The position numbers and the translations under genes were made by a program. Positions 24,609 to 32,494 of a stretch of DNA of 64,000 bases are shown in pieces. The stretch comes from Candidatus Eisenbacteria bacterium (lineage in GTDB: Bacteria > Eisenbacteria > RBG-16-71-46 > JAFGJU01): positions 1 through 64,000 of the forward strand of contig JAPLKG010000014.1 in assembly GCA_026388185.1 (NCBI GenBank), in the 5' to 3' direction. A model generated the notes under the pieces. That model saw only the letters and a program-made list of their open reading frames with translations. It had not been told where the DNA came from and searched no databases. How positions within the stretch are numbered: position 1 is the stretch's first letter; each line of letters starts with the position of its first letter.

Positions 24609-24936
24609 GCCGAACATCTCCTTCCACGACTCCCCCCTGAATTACCTCTTGCCCATGAACGCAGAGAGGCGGCTACCCTAGTGACCGCCTCCGGCATGTC
24701 CGGACGAGAATGGGGCCGGGTGTTCTCGATATGGATGTCAAGTCGCCAGTAATCACATCGTCAATCAATATGCCAGACGGTTAGGATTGGGCCTGGCTGC
24801 GTTTCTCGCTTAACTTGCAAGGCGATTGCGAGGTTGGGGGTCGCCATGAATTGTGGCGAGCAGGCTAACTTGAATTATCCTCAACTAGATGATCTGACGC
24901 GGTGACTGAATCCAGCAGCATAGGTAAAGCCACCTA

Positions 24937-25004
24937 TCAGCTGCATTCGCCTGATGCACCGCGCATCATATCACCAAAGTATCGCCAACGCAAGCGAAAA
25001 CGCC
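24937..25004 (+). repeat. Dispersed repeat B, full copy
   Basis: CAGCTGCATTCGCCTGATGC, then CGCATCATATCACCAAAGTA, then TCGCCAACGCAAGCGAAAAC. One of the best-preserved copies. TTCGC near the left end and GCGAA near the right end are inverted to each other. Confidence 0.75.
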
Positions 25005-25114
25005 CGTGAAGCGCTCTAGGATCAAATGGCAAGGGTCCGACCTATGTCAGACCCCTCAAAGCGAGTAATTGTTAACTGCGCGACACCGTTACAGGCTTAG
25101 CACCGTAGTGCGGT

Positions 25115-25190
25115 CTCGGCCTTCTCAGCTCTACCCGCTTAGCATACACCCCCATCGTTTGCCCCAAGTTCGGACCGGACCTCCGGCAAG
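25115..25190 (+). repeat. Dispersed repeat A
   Basis: CTCGGCCTTCTCAGC at the left and CAAGTTCGGACCGGACCTCC at the right. Matches 26545-26621 and 39861-39940 over about 75 bp. Confidence 0.75.
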
Positions 25191-25276
25191 CTTGGACTTT
25201 TCCACTGCGTGGGTTTAATCTCCCGTGCACAGTGTGCCTCGGCAGACCATCCTCCATACAGAACCCTCGGGCAAAA

Positions 25277-25309
25277 TAGCAAGAGGGACCGGAGTGTGAC
25301 CGGCCCCTC
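25277..25309 (-). terminator. Terminator of the SDR gene
   Basis: On the minus strand GAGGGGCCGG and CCGGTCCCTC pair, followed by TTGCTATTTTGC, about 80 bp beyond the SDR stop codon. Confidence 0.65.
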
Positions 25310-25389
25310 GCTACAGCAACCTTGGCCCCCCTCGTCTGCAGCCTGCATGGCAAGAGGGGCGTGCGCTTGGCTACGACACTGACGCTGAA

Positions 25390-26367
25390 TCATTCTCCAT
25401 AGGATTCAATGGCTTCCTCGAGCGCACGGCGAATCGGTGCGTATCGAATTCCCAGTTCCCTCTCGGCCTTACTACCGTCGACTAGGGGAGCTTCTTTCAT
25501 TGTCCTAATCTGATCGAGGGACATTCCCCAGGCGGGCGGCTTCTTGGTCAACCTAGACAACGTTGTCAGAAGACCCGCCATTGCAACAGCGAGCGCGTCC
25601 GGAAGGCTCAGTTTTGGCAGCGGCACGCCGGAGATCTCGCTAATCATCGCGTTGATCTCACCAAAGGTCAGGTTCTCACTGACCAGCAGGTACCTCTCTC
25701 CCATGTTATCCCGCTTCTCCGCAGCTCTTGTGATTGCTTCTGCAACATCGGCCACGTGAACAAAGGGGAACGACGCACTACGCAGAACCGTCGCGGGCAT
25801 TCGGCGATGAATCAAGTCCTGAACGTACTGACCAGAGGGCTTCTGATCTCCAGGCCCTAGAACCGCACCAGGATAGACCACCACGAGCGGAAGTCCTTTC
25901 TTTTCGCGAAGATGCCAAGCAACGATGTCGCCATCGAACTTGGTCCGGGCATACTCGCTAGACCGAACAGGCCCAACTGCCGTGTCTTCGGTCACAGGGC
26001 TCTTCGCCGGCTTCCCGTAAACAGCAACGGAGCTTACGTGAACCACCTTGGAAACGCCGGCTTCGAGTGCGCTCTCCATGACATTCCGGGTACCGCCAAC
26101 GTTGACATTTCTGTAGTCTCGAGGGTTGGCCGTCCAGAAAGAGTAAGCGGCCGCTGCATTGATTACGCAATCACAGCCCGTCATGCCTTTGAATAGAGAT
26201 GCCCTGTCGGTGATGTCCCCGCGGACGATCCGAACGCCAAGTTCCTCTAGAACGCTCGTGTTGCTCGATGGCCGCGCTAGGCAGCGCAACTCGTGTCCCT
26301 TCCCTACGCAGTGCCTGACCACGTGGGTTCCCATGAAGCCCGTTCCGCCCGTCACAAATATCTTCGT
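25390..26367 (-). CDS. NAD-dependent epimerase/dehydratase-like extended SDR, apparent ACG start
   Basis: About 325 residues. Rossmann motif V-T-G-G-T-G-F-M-G, then N-V-G-G-T-R-N-V-M, V-H-V-S-S-V-A-V-Y-G and the catalytic S-E-Y-A-R-T-K (YxxxK). It resembles dihydroflavonol-4-reductase and sterol-dehydrogenase-like SDRs; substrate unknown. The AGGAGG at 26374-26379 has no ATG, GTG or TTG at proper distance. An ACG lies 6 nt after it and would give M-K-I-F-V-T-G-G, restoring the first beta strand. The GTG at 26355 lies 18 nt away and would remove that strand. Confidence 0.8.
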   Translation of the reverse strand, partial: TKIFVTGGTGFMGTHVVRHCVGKGHELRCLARPSSNTSVLEELGVRIVRGDITDRASLFKGMTGCDCVINAAAAYSFWTANPRDYRNVNVGGTRNVMESALEAGVSKVVHVSSVAVYGKPAKSPVTEDTAVGPVRSSEYARTKFDGDIVAWHLREKKGLPLVVVYPGAVLGPGDQKPSGQYVQDLIHRRMPATVLRSASFPFVHVADVAEAITRAAEKRDNMGERYLLVSENLTFGEINAMISEISGVPLPKLSLPDALAVAMAGLLTTLSRLTKKPPAWGMSLDQIRTMKEAPLVDGSKAERELGIRYAPIRRALEEAIESYGE

Positions 26368-26544
26368 GTGTCACCTCCTGCGGAATCTCGCAGTATGCAA
26401 GCTCTCGACGCAGAGAGAACATAGCTCTCACTTCACCTCACAACACTAATTCCAACGCTTCTGTTTTGGCAGACGTTGCAACTAGGCTGACAGTGCGGCA
26501 TTATATCACACCGGTGCGGTACCACCAAACCTGAGCTTGGCAAT

Positions 26545-26621
26545 CCTCGACCTTCTCAGCTGCAACCTCCTCACATGAAACCCCATCGTTTGCCCCAAGT
26601 TCGGACCGGACCTCCGGCAAA
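26545..26621 (+). repeat. Dispersed repeat A, upstream of the MNT/HEPN module
   Basis: Contains CTTCTCAGCTGCAACCTCCT and CAAGTTCGGACCGGACCTCC. It ends 50 bp before the promoter of the MNT gene; a variant-2 copy lies 67 bp after the HEPN gene. Confidence 0.75.
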
Positions 26622-26670
26622 CTCGCAATCAGGACTGCCAGATCGGCACGACACGCGTCACTCAAAGTGC

Positions 26671-26699
26671 TTGACGCGCGTACCCAAAACGGGTACGTT
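26671..26699 (+). promoter_or_regulatory. Promoter of the MNT/HEPN module
   Basis: TTGACG, 17 bp, TACGTT. The predicted start is about 4 nt before ATG 26710, leaving almost no leader. The box sequences resemble the higBA promoter (TTGACA / 17 / TACGCT). Confidence 0.5.
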
Positions 26700-26717
26700 C
26701 GTACCCGAAATGGGTAC
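26680..26717. promoter_or_regulatory. Two tandem palindromes, likely operator of the MNT regulator
   Basis: GTACCC-AAAAC-GGGTAC (26680-26696) and GTACCC-GAAAT-GGGTAC (26701-26717), 21 bp apart centre to centre, so on the same face of the helix. The first overlaps the -10 region, the second overlaps the start codon. Confidence 0.7.
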
Positions 26718-27321
26718 AACAACGGCAATCGACAGTCTCTCTGCAGTCCTCTTCGGAAAAGCCCGACGAGCGCTCTTGTCTTTGCTTTTCACTCATGTTG
26801 ACCAACTCTACTACATCCGACAGATTGTGCGCATTGCCGGAGTCGGCCAGGGAGCAGTCCAGCGAGAGCTTACGCAGCTCACTCGCGGCGGCATCGTGAC
26901 GCGAATTGCTCGTGGAAGGCAGGTTTACTACCAAGCGAATCGGCAATGTCCCATTTTTCAGGAATTGCGTTCCATCGTGGTGAAGACGGCGGGCCTAGGG
27001 GATTTCCTGAGATGCGCTCTTGAGCCTCTGGTTTCCAAGATCAAGATTGCTTTTGTGTATGGTTCGATGGCGTCAGCGAAGGAGCGCAACAGTAGTGACG
27101 TGGACATCCTTATCGTGGGTAATGTGTCGTTCGGCGACATCGTGTCTCTGCTGGGTCCTTTGCAGGAGACCTTGGGGCGAGAGATCAATCCTTCCGTCTA
27201 CTCTCGCGCCGAATTCCGACGAAAGCTCTCTCAGCACAACCACTTCTTGCGTAGTGTCACCAATGGGGAGAAGCTCTTTATTATAGGAGATGAACGTGAC
27301 CTTGCGAGAGTGGCTAGATAA
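26710..27321 (+). CDS. Winged-helix/MNT nucleotidyltransferase, antitoxin-type regulator
   Basis: 203 residues from ATG 26710. Residues ~15-90 form a winged HTH (Y-I-R-Q-I-V-R-I-A-G-V-G-Q-G-A-V-Q-R-E-L). Residues ~110-190 are a minimal nucleotidyltransferase with G-S-M-A-S-A-K and S-D-V-D-I-L-I, the GS...DxD signature. MNT proteins paired with HEPN proteins form toxin-antitoxin modules in which the MNT enzyme modifies the HEPN toxin; this one can also bind DNA. The frame is open upstream, but the palindromic operator and promoter there argue for the internal ATG. It overlaps the HEPN gene. Confidence 0.85.
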   Translation: MGTTTAIDSLSAVLFGKARRALLSLLFTHVDQLYYIRQIVRIAGVGQGAVQRELTQLTRGGIVTRIARGRQVYYQANRQCPIFQELRSIVVKTAGLGDFLRCALEPLVSKIKIAFVYGSMASAKERNSSDVDILIVGNVSFGDIVSLLGPLQETLGREINPSVYSRAEFRRKLSQHNHFLRSVTNGEKLFIIGDERDLARVAR

Positions 27322-27741
27322 CGGCTGGCTTGTTGAACACAAGACGAGCCCCGAGGAGATAGCCAATCTACTCGGCCTAGCTGATCGCGACCTGGCAAAC
27401 TGCCGAGCGCTCGGCCTGAGTCGGACTGGCTGCTGACCATTGCATACAACGCCGCGTTGCAGGTCGCCACTGCCGCACTGGCCGCTGCAGGCTACAGAGC
27501 CGCACGAGATTCACATCACTATCGCGTCATTCAGTCATTGGTTTACACGATCGGTGCTGATCCGAGTTTGGTCCTCCAGCTGGATCAGTTCCGGAAGAAG
27601 AGAAACGTATCTGCCTACGACCGAGCAGGTGCGGTGTCCGAGCGAGAAGCCAAGGAGATGATTACTCTTGCTAACCGAATGCGGCAAGATGTCCGGGACT
27701 GGCTTCAGGCAAAACACCCGGAATTGATGAAAGGCAAGTAA
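27296..27741 (+). pseudogene. HEPN-domain partner of MNT, frameshifted
   Basis: The first part reads M-T-L-R-E-W-L-D-N-G-W-L-V-E-H-K-T-S and stops at 27434-27436. The family sequence continues at once in the next frame (L-T-I-A-Y-N-A-A-L-Q, R-D-S-H-H-Y-R-V-I, F-R-K-K-R-N-V-S-A-Y-D-R-A-G) to 27741. Adding one base near 27422, so that AGTCGG reads AGTCCGG, restores an S-P-D-W-L-L-T-I junction. Either the gene is broken or the assembly has a one-base error. GTG 27296 follows AGGAG by 6 nt, better spaced than ATG 27290. HEPN toxins are usually RNases. Confidence 0.8.
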
Positions 27742-27807
27742 AAGGACGCTGCCGGATCGCTCCTGCCTCCCACGCTCCCGGGGGCCTCAAAAACGCACGC
27801 TCCTAAC

Positions 27808-27868
27808 CCACACTCTCCTCAGTGTCGGTACGTTGACGATACGGACCTCCGGCATGGCAACGTAGGGC
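27808..27868 (+). repeat. Dispersed repeat A, variant 2
   Basis: CTCCTCAGTGTCGGTACGTT and TACGGACCTCCGGCATGGC, then CAACGTAGGG as in the copy at 17635. Same variant as 14569-14616. Confidence 0.7.
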
Positions 27869-27950
27869 CCAGACCCACCTCAAAATCGAGGCCTCAACTG
27901 GACCAGTTTTCGGGGGGGACGTCACCTAAGGCCTGTGTGGTCTGCTAGCG

Positions 27951-28055
27951 CCCAACATGTAGTATCCGGAACTGTGTAACATATTGCACCAACTTATCCT
28001 TGCAGTACATCACAGTTTCATTCCCAAAACGCCTCGTCCCAACTGCCTCACTTGC
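27951..28055 (+). repeat. Dispersed repeat C, copy 2
   Basis: About 100 bp matching 19738-19845 and 47941-48042, with shared TCACAGTTTCATTCCCAAAA. Repeat D follows directly, as after copy 1. Confidence 0.75.
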
Positions 28056-28075
28056 TGTCTATCTAGAATTGCAGT

Positions 28076-28146
28076 GGCGCGAGACTGCGGCCCTCCAGCG
28101 TCGTGAGCGTGAACACCGTTCCCACCACTGTGCACCGCGTTCACAG
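28076..28146 (+). repeat. Dispersed repeat D, following repeat C copy 2
   Basis: CGCGAGACTGCGGCCCTCC, then CGTTCCCACCACTGTGCACC and GCGTTCACAGC. Also at 28798 and 43836, next to tail sequences. Confidence 0.7.
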
Positions 28147-28184
28147 CACACAGAGTCATAGTGCTATAGTCATGCGTCCGGCAC

Positions 28185-28769
28185 TTACTTCTTCTTCAGA
28201 AGGGTCAAGCCTTCATCTATTATTGTCTGCAAGGGATATGAAAGATCGTCAACTGTCATCGACATAGTGGTCTGGCTGACATAGCCGCTACGCGCAAACG
28301 CTCCTTGGTTCGTTCCGCTATGGTAGAAGCCTATGGTAAAACCGCCCTTAGTGCAGTACATAACTTCTGTGTAAGGATCCCTAGAAGTTCCTTCCCATTC
28401 GCTCGCTAAGTTTGTCATATATGTAATGGCAGCGGAGAGCCTTTCAAGCTCATCCAAGTCCAAGAAGGAAACATCTGAGTGTTCATAACTCCCAGCTTCT
28501 GTGATTTCAACATGCAGGCCTCTCAAGCTCTGAGCTTCCACACCGGGTTGATCCACAATCAATGCATCGAATGCAATCTTGCCCAATCCGCTGACCTCTC
28601 CGAGAGAATAAGAGTCCTTGACAATCAGATTGCCTTTCTTGGCGAGGAAGGCTTCCATCCTCGTTGCAGGCTCTCTTGGGGCGACTTCCCTCTTAGCCTG
28701 TCCAAAAACTGCCGTACGTGGAAAGAGGAGCGAACACAGAACCCCTGCTATTAAGAACCATCTGAACAT
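28185..28769 (-). CDS. Exported protein of unknown function
   Basis: 194 residues. ATG 28769 follows AGGAGG by 5 nt and opens a signal peptide (F-L-I-A-G-V-L-C-S-L-L-F-P-R-T-A-V-F-G-Q). The mature part is a mixed alpha/beta domain (S-G-L-G-K-I-A-F-D-A-L-I-V, L-R-G-L-H-V-E-I-T-E) ending in three lysines. No family recognised. The frame runs further upstream only because it enters an orphan tail at 28845-28902. Confidence 0.6.
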   Translation of the reverse strand: MFRWFLIAGVLCSLLFPRTAVFGQAKREVAPREPATRMEAFLAKKGNLIVKDSYSLGEVSGLGKIAFDALIVDQPGVEAQSLRGLHVEITEAGSYEHSDVSFLDLDELERLSAAITYMTNLASEWEGTSRDPYTEVMYCTKGGFTIGFYHSGTNQGAFARSGYVSQTTMSMTVDDLSYPLQTIIDEGLTLLKKK

Positions 28770-28797
28770 CACAGCCTCCTTTTGATTCTCGTGGATG

Positions 28798-28902
28798 CCA
28801 TTCCCACCACTGTGCACCGCATTCACAGCTGCGAAGCCAGCGTTTAACGCAAAAAGCGCCATCTTCCGCGTGGCCACGAAGTCGCCTGCGTCGAGGCGGT
28901 AA
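28798..28902 (-). repeat. Repeat D joined to orphan secretion tail
   Basis: On the minus strand 28902-28845 reads Y-R-L-D-A-G-D-F-V-A-T-R-K-M-A-L-F-A, then comes repeat D (28832-28798). The same tail-then-D order is seen intact at the 3' end of the gene at 43886-44695, so this is a relic of such a gene end. Confidence 0.65.
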
Positions 28903-28947
28903 CTGGTGCGAATCTAGCTTACTCGCCCGCTAGTATTCAAACACCGC

Positions 28948-29886
28948 TTATTGCCGCGAGTTGCTGACGAACAGCCTGTTTGATGAAGATTCTGATACAG
29001 CCCTCCCTTGTGCATCCGTAACAACAAAGTTGCTTTCACAAGGGTTGGACAATAGAAACTCGAGGACCATTTTCATCTGCGGTCCACGTTGACCTTCTAA
29101 GGGGCCGTGCATCCTCAGTGTGCCGTGTGGACTACTGATCCTCAGTGGCCAAGAACCAAAGCGACAATAGGAAGTAATGTCGATTGCCTGAGTGCAAGGG
29201 GCGTTGGCACATTCACCTTGAAACGTCTGTTTGAATTCACGCACGCAAGTGTCGCCAAAATTGAAATTCACTGGACGATCGTACGGGGCAAAACTATATC
29301 GTGCATTGACCCTCCACCGTGCTTCACGAACTCGACACTCCGGAATATTCAAAGTGTAGGAGAGGGCGAACTCATTGATAACGATCCTCTTGTAGATATT
29401 GCTTCTGGCATCAAACACTACAGAATTTGAGTCCCAGCATCCTTCTTCGTCGCACGGCGGGAAAGTACCACCGCTTCCTCCTTTGATGTCTGCGTACACT
29501 GTGGAATAGGATGAGTAGAAAGCATCTATGTCAGCTATTCTCCCGATTGGAGCAAAGGCATAGATTCTCAATGCTCCTGCCAGATTGACGATCGCGCTAT
29601 CCCCCCTAGCTCCAACCGATGGCCATATCAGACAGGAATCCTGAAGGAGCACATTCTTGTTTTTGTCTCGAGCCCACCCCTGGATCTGTCTCATTGTGTA
29701 GTAGCTAATGGCTCCGACTTTTACCGCCACAGCTGCCATCGACTGCCTTGGCCGATAGCCTTCCACAGGATGACTGGCTGAGGAAGCGGTAGGCACTTGA
29801 GCAAGTGCCTGACTCTTCGCCTCGGTGGAGCATGAAAGCACTAGCATGATGCCCAGCATGAAGAAGTACACGAATCTCCCGGTCAT
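28948..29886 (-). CDS. Exported protein of unknown function, cysteine-containing
   Basis: 312 residues from ATG 29886, with AGGAGA 6 nt before it. The N-terminal hydrophobic segment (F-M-L-G-I-M-L-V-L-S-C-S) could be a lipoprotein signal, but its box is weak. The remainder is beta-rich with several Cys pairs (C-D-E-E-G-C, C-A-N-A-P-C) suggesting disulfides outside the cytoplasm. No family recognised. It and the exported gene at 28185 are separated by 178 bp. Confidence 0.55.
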   Translation of the reverse strand: MTGRFVYFFMLGIMLVLSCSTEAKSQALAQVPTASSASHPVEGYRPRQSMAAVAVKVGAISYYTMRQIQGWARDKNKNVLLQDSCLIWPSVGARGDSAIVNLAGALRIYAFAPIGRIADIDAFYSSYSTVYADIKGGSGGTFPPCDEEGCWDSNSVVFDARSNIYKRIVINEFALSYTLNIPECRVREARWRVNARYSFAPYDRPVNFNFGDTCVREFKQTFQGECANAPCTQAIDITSYCRFGSWPLRISSPHGTLRMHGPLEGQRGPQMKMVLEFLLSNPCESNFVVTDAQGRAVSESSSNRLFVSNSRQ

Positions 29887-30518
29887 TGTTGGTCTCCTTC
29901 CTTGTTCTACTGAACGACATAACTCTTTCCCGGACCCGAGATCGCCGGCCGCTACGTTCAAAATAAGTCTGTCGGTTCTTCTGTATATGGCAAAACCGCA
30001 TCGCCGAGAATCAACCACCTCCTTACAGTATGCAACCTTCACTCAGGCAGACAGGATGCGATCCTGCCAACAGAGAACAGTATACCAACCGTCCTCGGTT
30101 GAAGAATTGTGACATGGGTTGCAGTGTCCTCAATTGACTTGCGTATCAACGCTCACTTTCAGTTAGCCGCAGCTACGATTTGAATCAGGCTACTAATTGT
30201 GAGCAAAGCCACTGACTCTGAAGGTTGCTGCGAAGAATGCTTCACACAAAGGTGAATGGCAACGAGTGGAACACACGGTCAATTACTGTTCTCAAATCAT
30301 GTACCGCGCACTATATCACCAAAGTATCGCTAAGGTAAGCGAAAACGCCTGCTGGCTTAGAACCTCGGAAACGGCGAGTACCTGTAGGCCCTCACTGTGG
30401 CACATCTGGTCGCTCTACCTTACCCCATGCCCTATCGGCGGCCCTCGAACACAAACTACACCCAGCACCACCCGTCGCCAGCAGCAAGATGGCGTGATCG
30501 CGCACGACATGGAGCACG
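29887..30518. other. Gene-free region with long repeat-B relic
   Basis: Holds repeat B at 30302-30349. The 65 bp after it (CGGCGAGTACC..., CCTCACTGT) still resemble the 5' coding part of recombinase copy 2, so the whole is a recombinase remnant. Confidence 0.5.
30302..30415 (+). repeat. Dispersed repeat B extending into recombinase-like sequence
   Basis: CTATATCACCAAAGTATCGC then TAAGGTAAGCGAAAACGCC. Downstream, CGGCGAGTACC and GGCCCTCACTGT match 32512-32540 inside the recombinase gene. Confidence 0.65.
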
Positions 30519-30860
30519 CTATTCGCGTAGCTTGGGGCCAATCGAGTCCCCGAGGTCGTAGTACTCCTTCATGACCGTCGTATCTTCACGAAACGTCAAA
30601 GCCAGTCTGTACATGACGTCCGCAGACTCTGAGAGATTCCCGTATTTCATCGCCCTCTCGTAGGAGGCCACCGCGGAATCCAGCTCACCGAACGCGAAGT
30701 ACCGATCCCCCGCCCGTTCGTATCGCAGGCGCGATTGACGGGGTTGATACCAGAACGCGCAGACAGAAACGACGATCAGCAGCAGCACCCCCGCCAAAAC
30801 GGCTCGACGCCTCCGGTTCGCGAGTATCGTTCGGCATTTCGATAACGTCTTTTCGAGCAT
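30519..30860 (-). CDS. Small membrane-anchored TPR-like protein
   Basis: 113 residues from ATG 30860, with AGGAG 8 nt upstream. A basic N-terminus precedes a membrane segment (A-V-L-A-G-V-L-L-L-I-V-V-S-V-C-A-F). The outer part contains one TPR-like hairpin (Y-E-R-A-G-D-R-Y-F-A-F-G-E-L-D-S-A-V-A-S-Y-E-R-A). Possibly a protein-interaction adaptor at the membrane. Confidence 0.55.
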   Translation of the reverse strand: MLEKTLSKCRTILANRRRRAVLAGVLLLIVVSVCAFWYQPRQSRLRYERAGDRYFAFGELDSAVASYERAMKYGNLSESADVMYRLALTFREDTTVMKEYYDLGDSIGPKLRE

Positions 30861-31322
30861 ACCAAGCACTCCTCTTCCAAATCTTGTGCAAAAACCTAGG
30901 TCGTCTGTCGATAGAAACAGCGTCCCCTTTTCCGCCCGGCTGGGACAACGATCGTCTACCGCGACGCTCATCTTGAAGAACCCCCACGGATATCCGCCGG
31001 CCGGTTGAGCGGCTTCTCCGTGGCCGGTCTTAAGTGACCGCTGACACAGCCGCCGATTACTTCATCACGTGCCGAAGGTCAAGAGAGTTCGCAGGAATCC
31101 CGAGCACTCCAAGCCCATTATCAGTTCGCGGGTTGCAGATCACCGACAGTCCGCAGTCCTCCTCGGCGGCAGTGCCTTACCCGTATAACAGACGAACTCA
31201 TAGGAAGCGAGTAGTCTGGTTTAGGCTCTCCACGCGGAGCTGTAACACGGCCACACCGTTAGACGCTCACTTCGCTTTCCAAGATGCATCCACCTGCTGC
31301 GCATTTTGGACTTCGTTATTGA
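30861..31322. other. Gene-free stretch
   Basis: No credible gene and no family repeat seen apart from short inverted segments around 31000-31030. Confidence 0.4.
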
Positions 31323-32243
31323 TCAATGCCAATTTGCCAAAGACGCTTCGGCGATATTCCGCGACCATATTATTTTGCAGTTCGCAGCGCCAACGCCGCC
31401 AAGATCTATATTGCCTTTCCCTCGCGTGATGAACTCAAGCCTGAAGTATTGCCCTGGGCAGGCTGCCCATTCAAGGCTATGTTGTCCGGCAGCCAAGTCC
31501 AATGAAACGCTCCCGCCGGGTTTGCGGAGATATGGATATTCGTAATTAACTCCACGCACCAACACCCTAGAACCTACACAGCCCGGACCATTAATGTATG
31601 CGACCCTTGCGTTCTCTACTCTCGTGTTAATAGGTATTTGAAGGATAACGCCTTGCCCTCTCGACGTAAGAATAACAGACTGATATCTGAAATCGCCGGT
31701 GTAGTATTCTGCATTTTCATAAAGCGTCTTCGCAAAGGCAAGAGACGGATATGTCCTCCCTGGTTCTGTTGTAGGAAAATCTGGACGAATATCCGATATC
31801 AGTTGCAGCACTCGCTCCAGTTTTGTCTCAAGCACATCTTTGTCACCAAGAGTCGCTATTTGCGAGCGGCATACAACAAGGACGTTTCCCGTATCTTCGA
31901 CAATGGCTTGGTACTCGCGATCCAAAGCAAATCGCAGAGCGTGTGGTGAGCTACGAATTATCGCGTATTGCCTTTCCTGCGCATGATGCTGCAACACCCG
32001 AAGATCGATAGTAGCTGCGGTAGTGGCAGAGGACCCAACCATGACACGAGTAGACACAGCCGACTGAAAGGTTATAGTTGTATCGGGTTCTCTTTCGGGT
32101 CGCATCCCCTCGTTGATTTGCGCCTGTGGATGAGCACATCCAAGCACCGAAGCGAATGAAACCAGGAGGAGCAAGAAGAAGGCGATCCTTATCGCAGGAA
32201 AGCCTGAAGGTCCAAATGAGTTGCTCCAAGTTTTGCCTGACAT
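31323..32243 (-). CDS. Putative lipoprotein of unknown function
   Basis: 306 residues. A strong hydrophobic stretch ends S-V-L-G-C, a plausible lipobox, so the protein may be lipid-anchored in an envelope membrane. The rest is a mixed alpha/beta domain (residues ~80-170), then beta-rich sequence. AAGGGGG precedes the ATG. No family recognised; it is in a run of minus-strand exported proteins. Confidence 0.6.
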   Translation of the reverse strand: MSGKTWSNSFGPSGFPAIRIAFFLLLLVSFASVLGCAHPQAQINEGMRPEREPDTTITFQSAVSTRVMVGSSATTAATIDLRVLQHHAQERQYAIIRSSPHALRFALDREYQAIVEDTGNVLVVCRSQIATLGDKDVLETKLERVLQLISDIRPDFPTTEPGRTYPSLAFAKTLYENAEYYTGDFRYQSVILTSRGQGVILQIPINTRVENARVAYINGPGCVGSRVLVRGVNYEYPYLRKPGGSVSLDLAAGQHSLEWAACPGQYFRLEFITRGKGNIDLGGVGAANCKIIWSRNIAEASLANWH

Positions 32244-32419
32244 TCCAAACCCCCTTTATATCTGCACAAGCATGCCTGCATCTCGGAAGGATGACGTAGA
32301 GAACAGATTCGAGGGCTCTCCCACGGGGGTGAATGACAGCGCTGAGTCTTTCTATGGCAGGTTGAATGAATCCTGTCCATTGTAATCCCCTGATCTACAT
32401 TTGGCTGTCCAACGACGGC

Positions 32420-32494
32420 TTATGCCGTTTCTGGATGACTACCTCAGGACAACATATCACCAAAGTATCGCTAACGCAAGCGAAGACGACGTCG
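32420..32494 (+). repeat. Dispersed repeat B, forming the 5' end of recombinase copy 2
   Basis: TTATGCCGTTTCTGGATGAC, then ACATATCACCAAAGTATCGC, then TAACGCAAGCGAAGAC. Here the repeat is in frame with the recombinase and encodes M-P-F-L-D-D-Y-L-R-T-T-Y-H-Q-S-I-A-N-A-S. Confidence 0.7.

Larger units (their letters stand above)
24609..25389. other. Gene-free region with repeats B and A and a terminator
   Basis: Contains repeat B (24937-25004), a hairpin GGGTCCGACCTATGTCAGACCC near 25027-25051, repeat A (25115-25190) and a terminator (25277-25309). Confidence 0.5.
27742..28184. other. Gene-free region with repeats A, C and D
   Basis: Repeat A variant 2 (27808-27868), repeat C (27951-28055) and repeat D (28076-28146) follow one another. 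No gene. Confidence 0.5.

Noticed and set aside
24937-25004. Repeat B as integron attC site
   Set aside because: Imperfect inverted ends and a nearby tyrosine recombinase suggested it, but the RYYYAAC/GTTRRRY core sites are missing and the recombinases lack an obvious integron-integrase insert.
24937-25004. Repeat B as a chromosomal dif site
   Set aside because: GCGCATCATATCA is only loosely like one dif arm, and a multicopy repeat cannot be the single dif.
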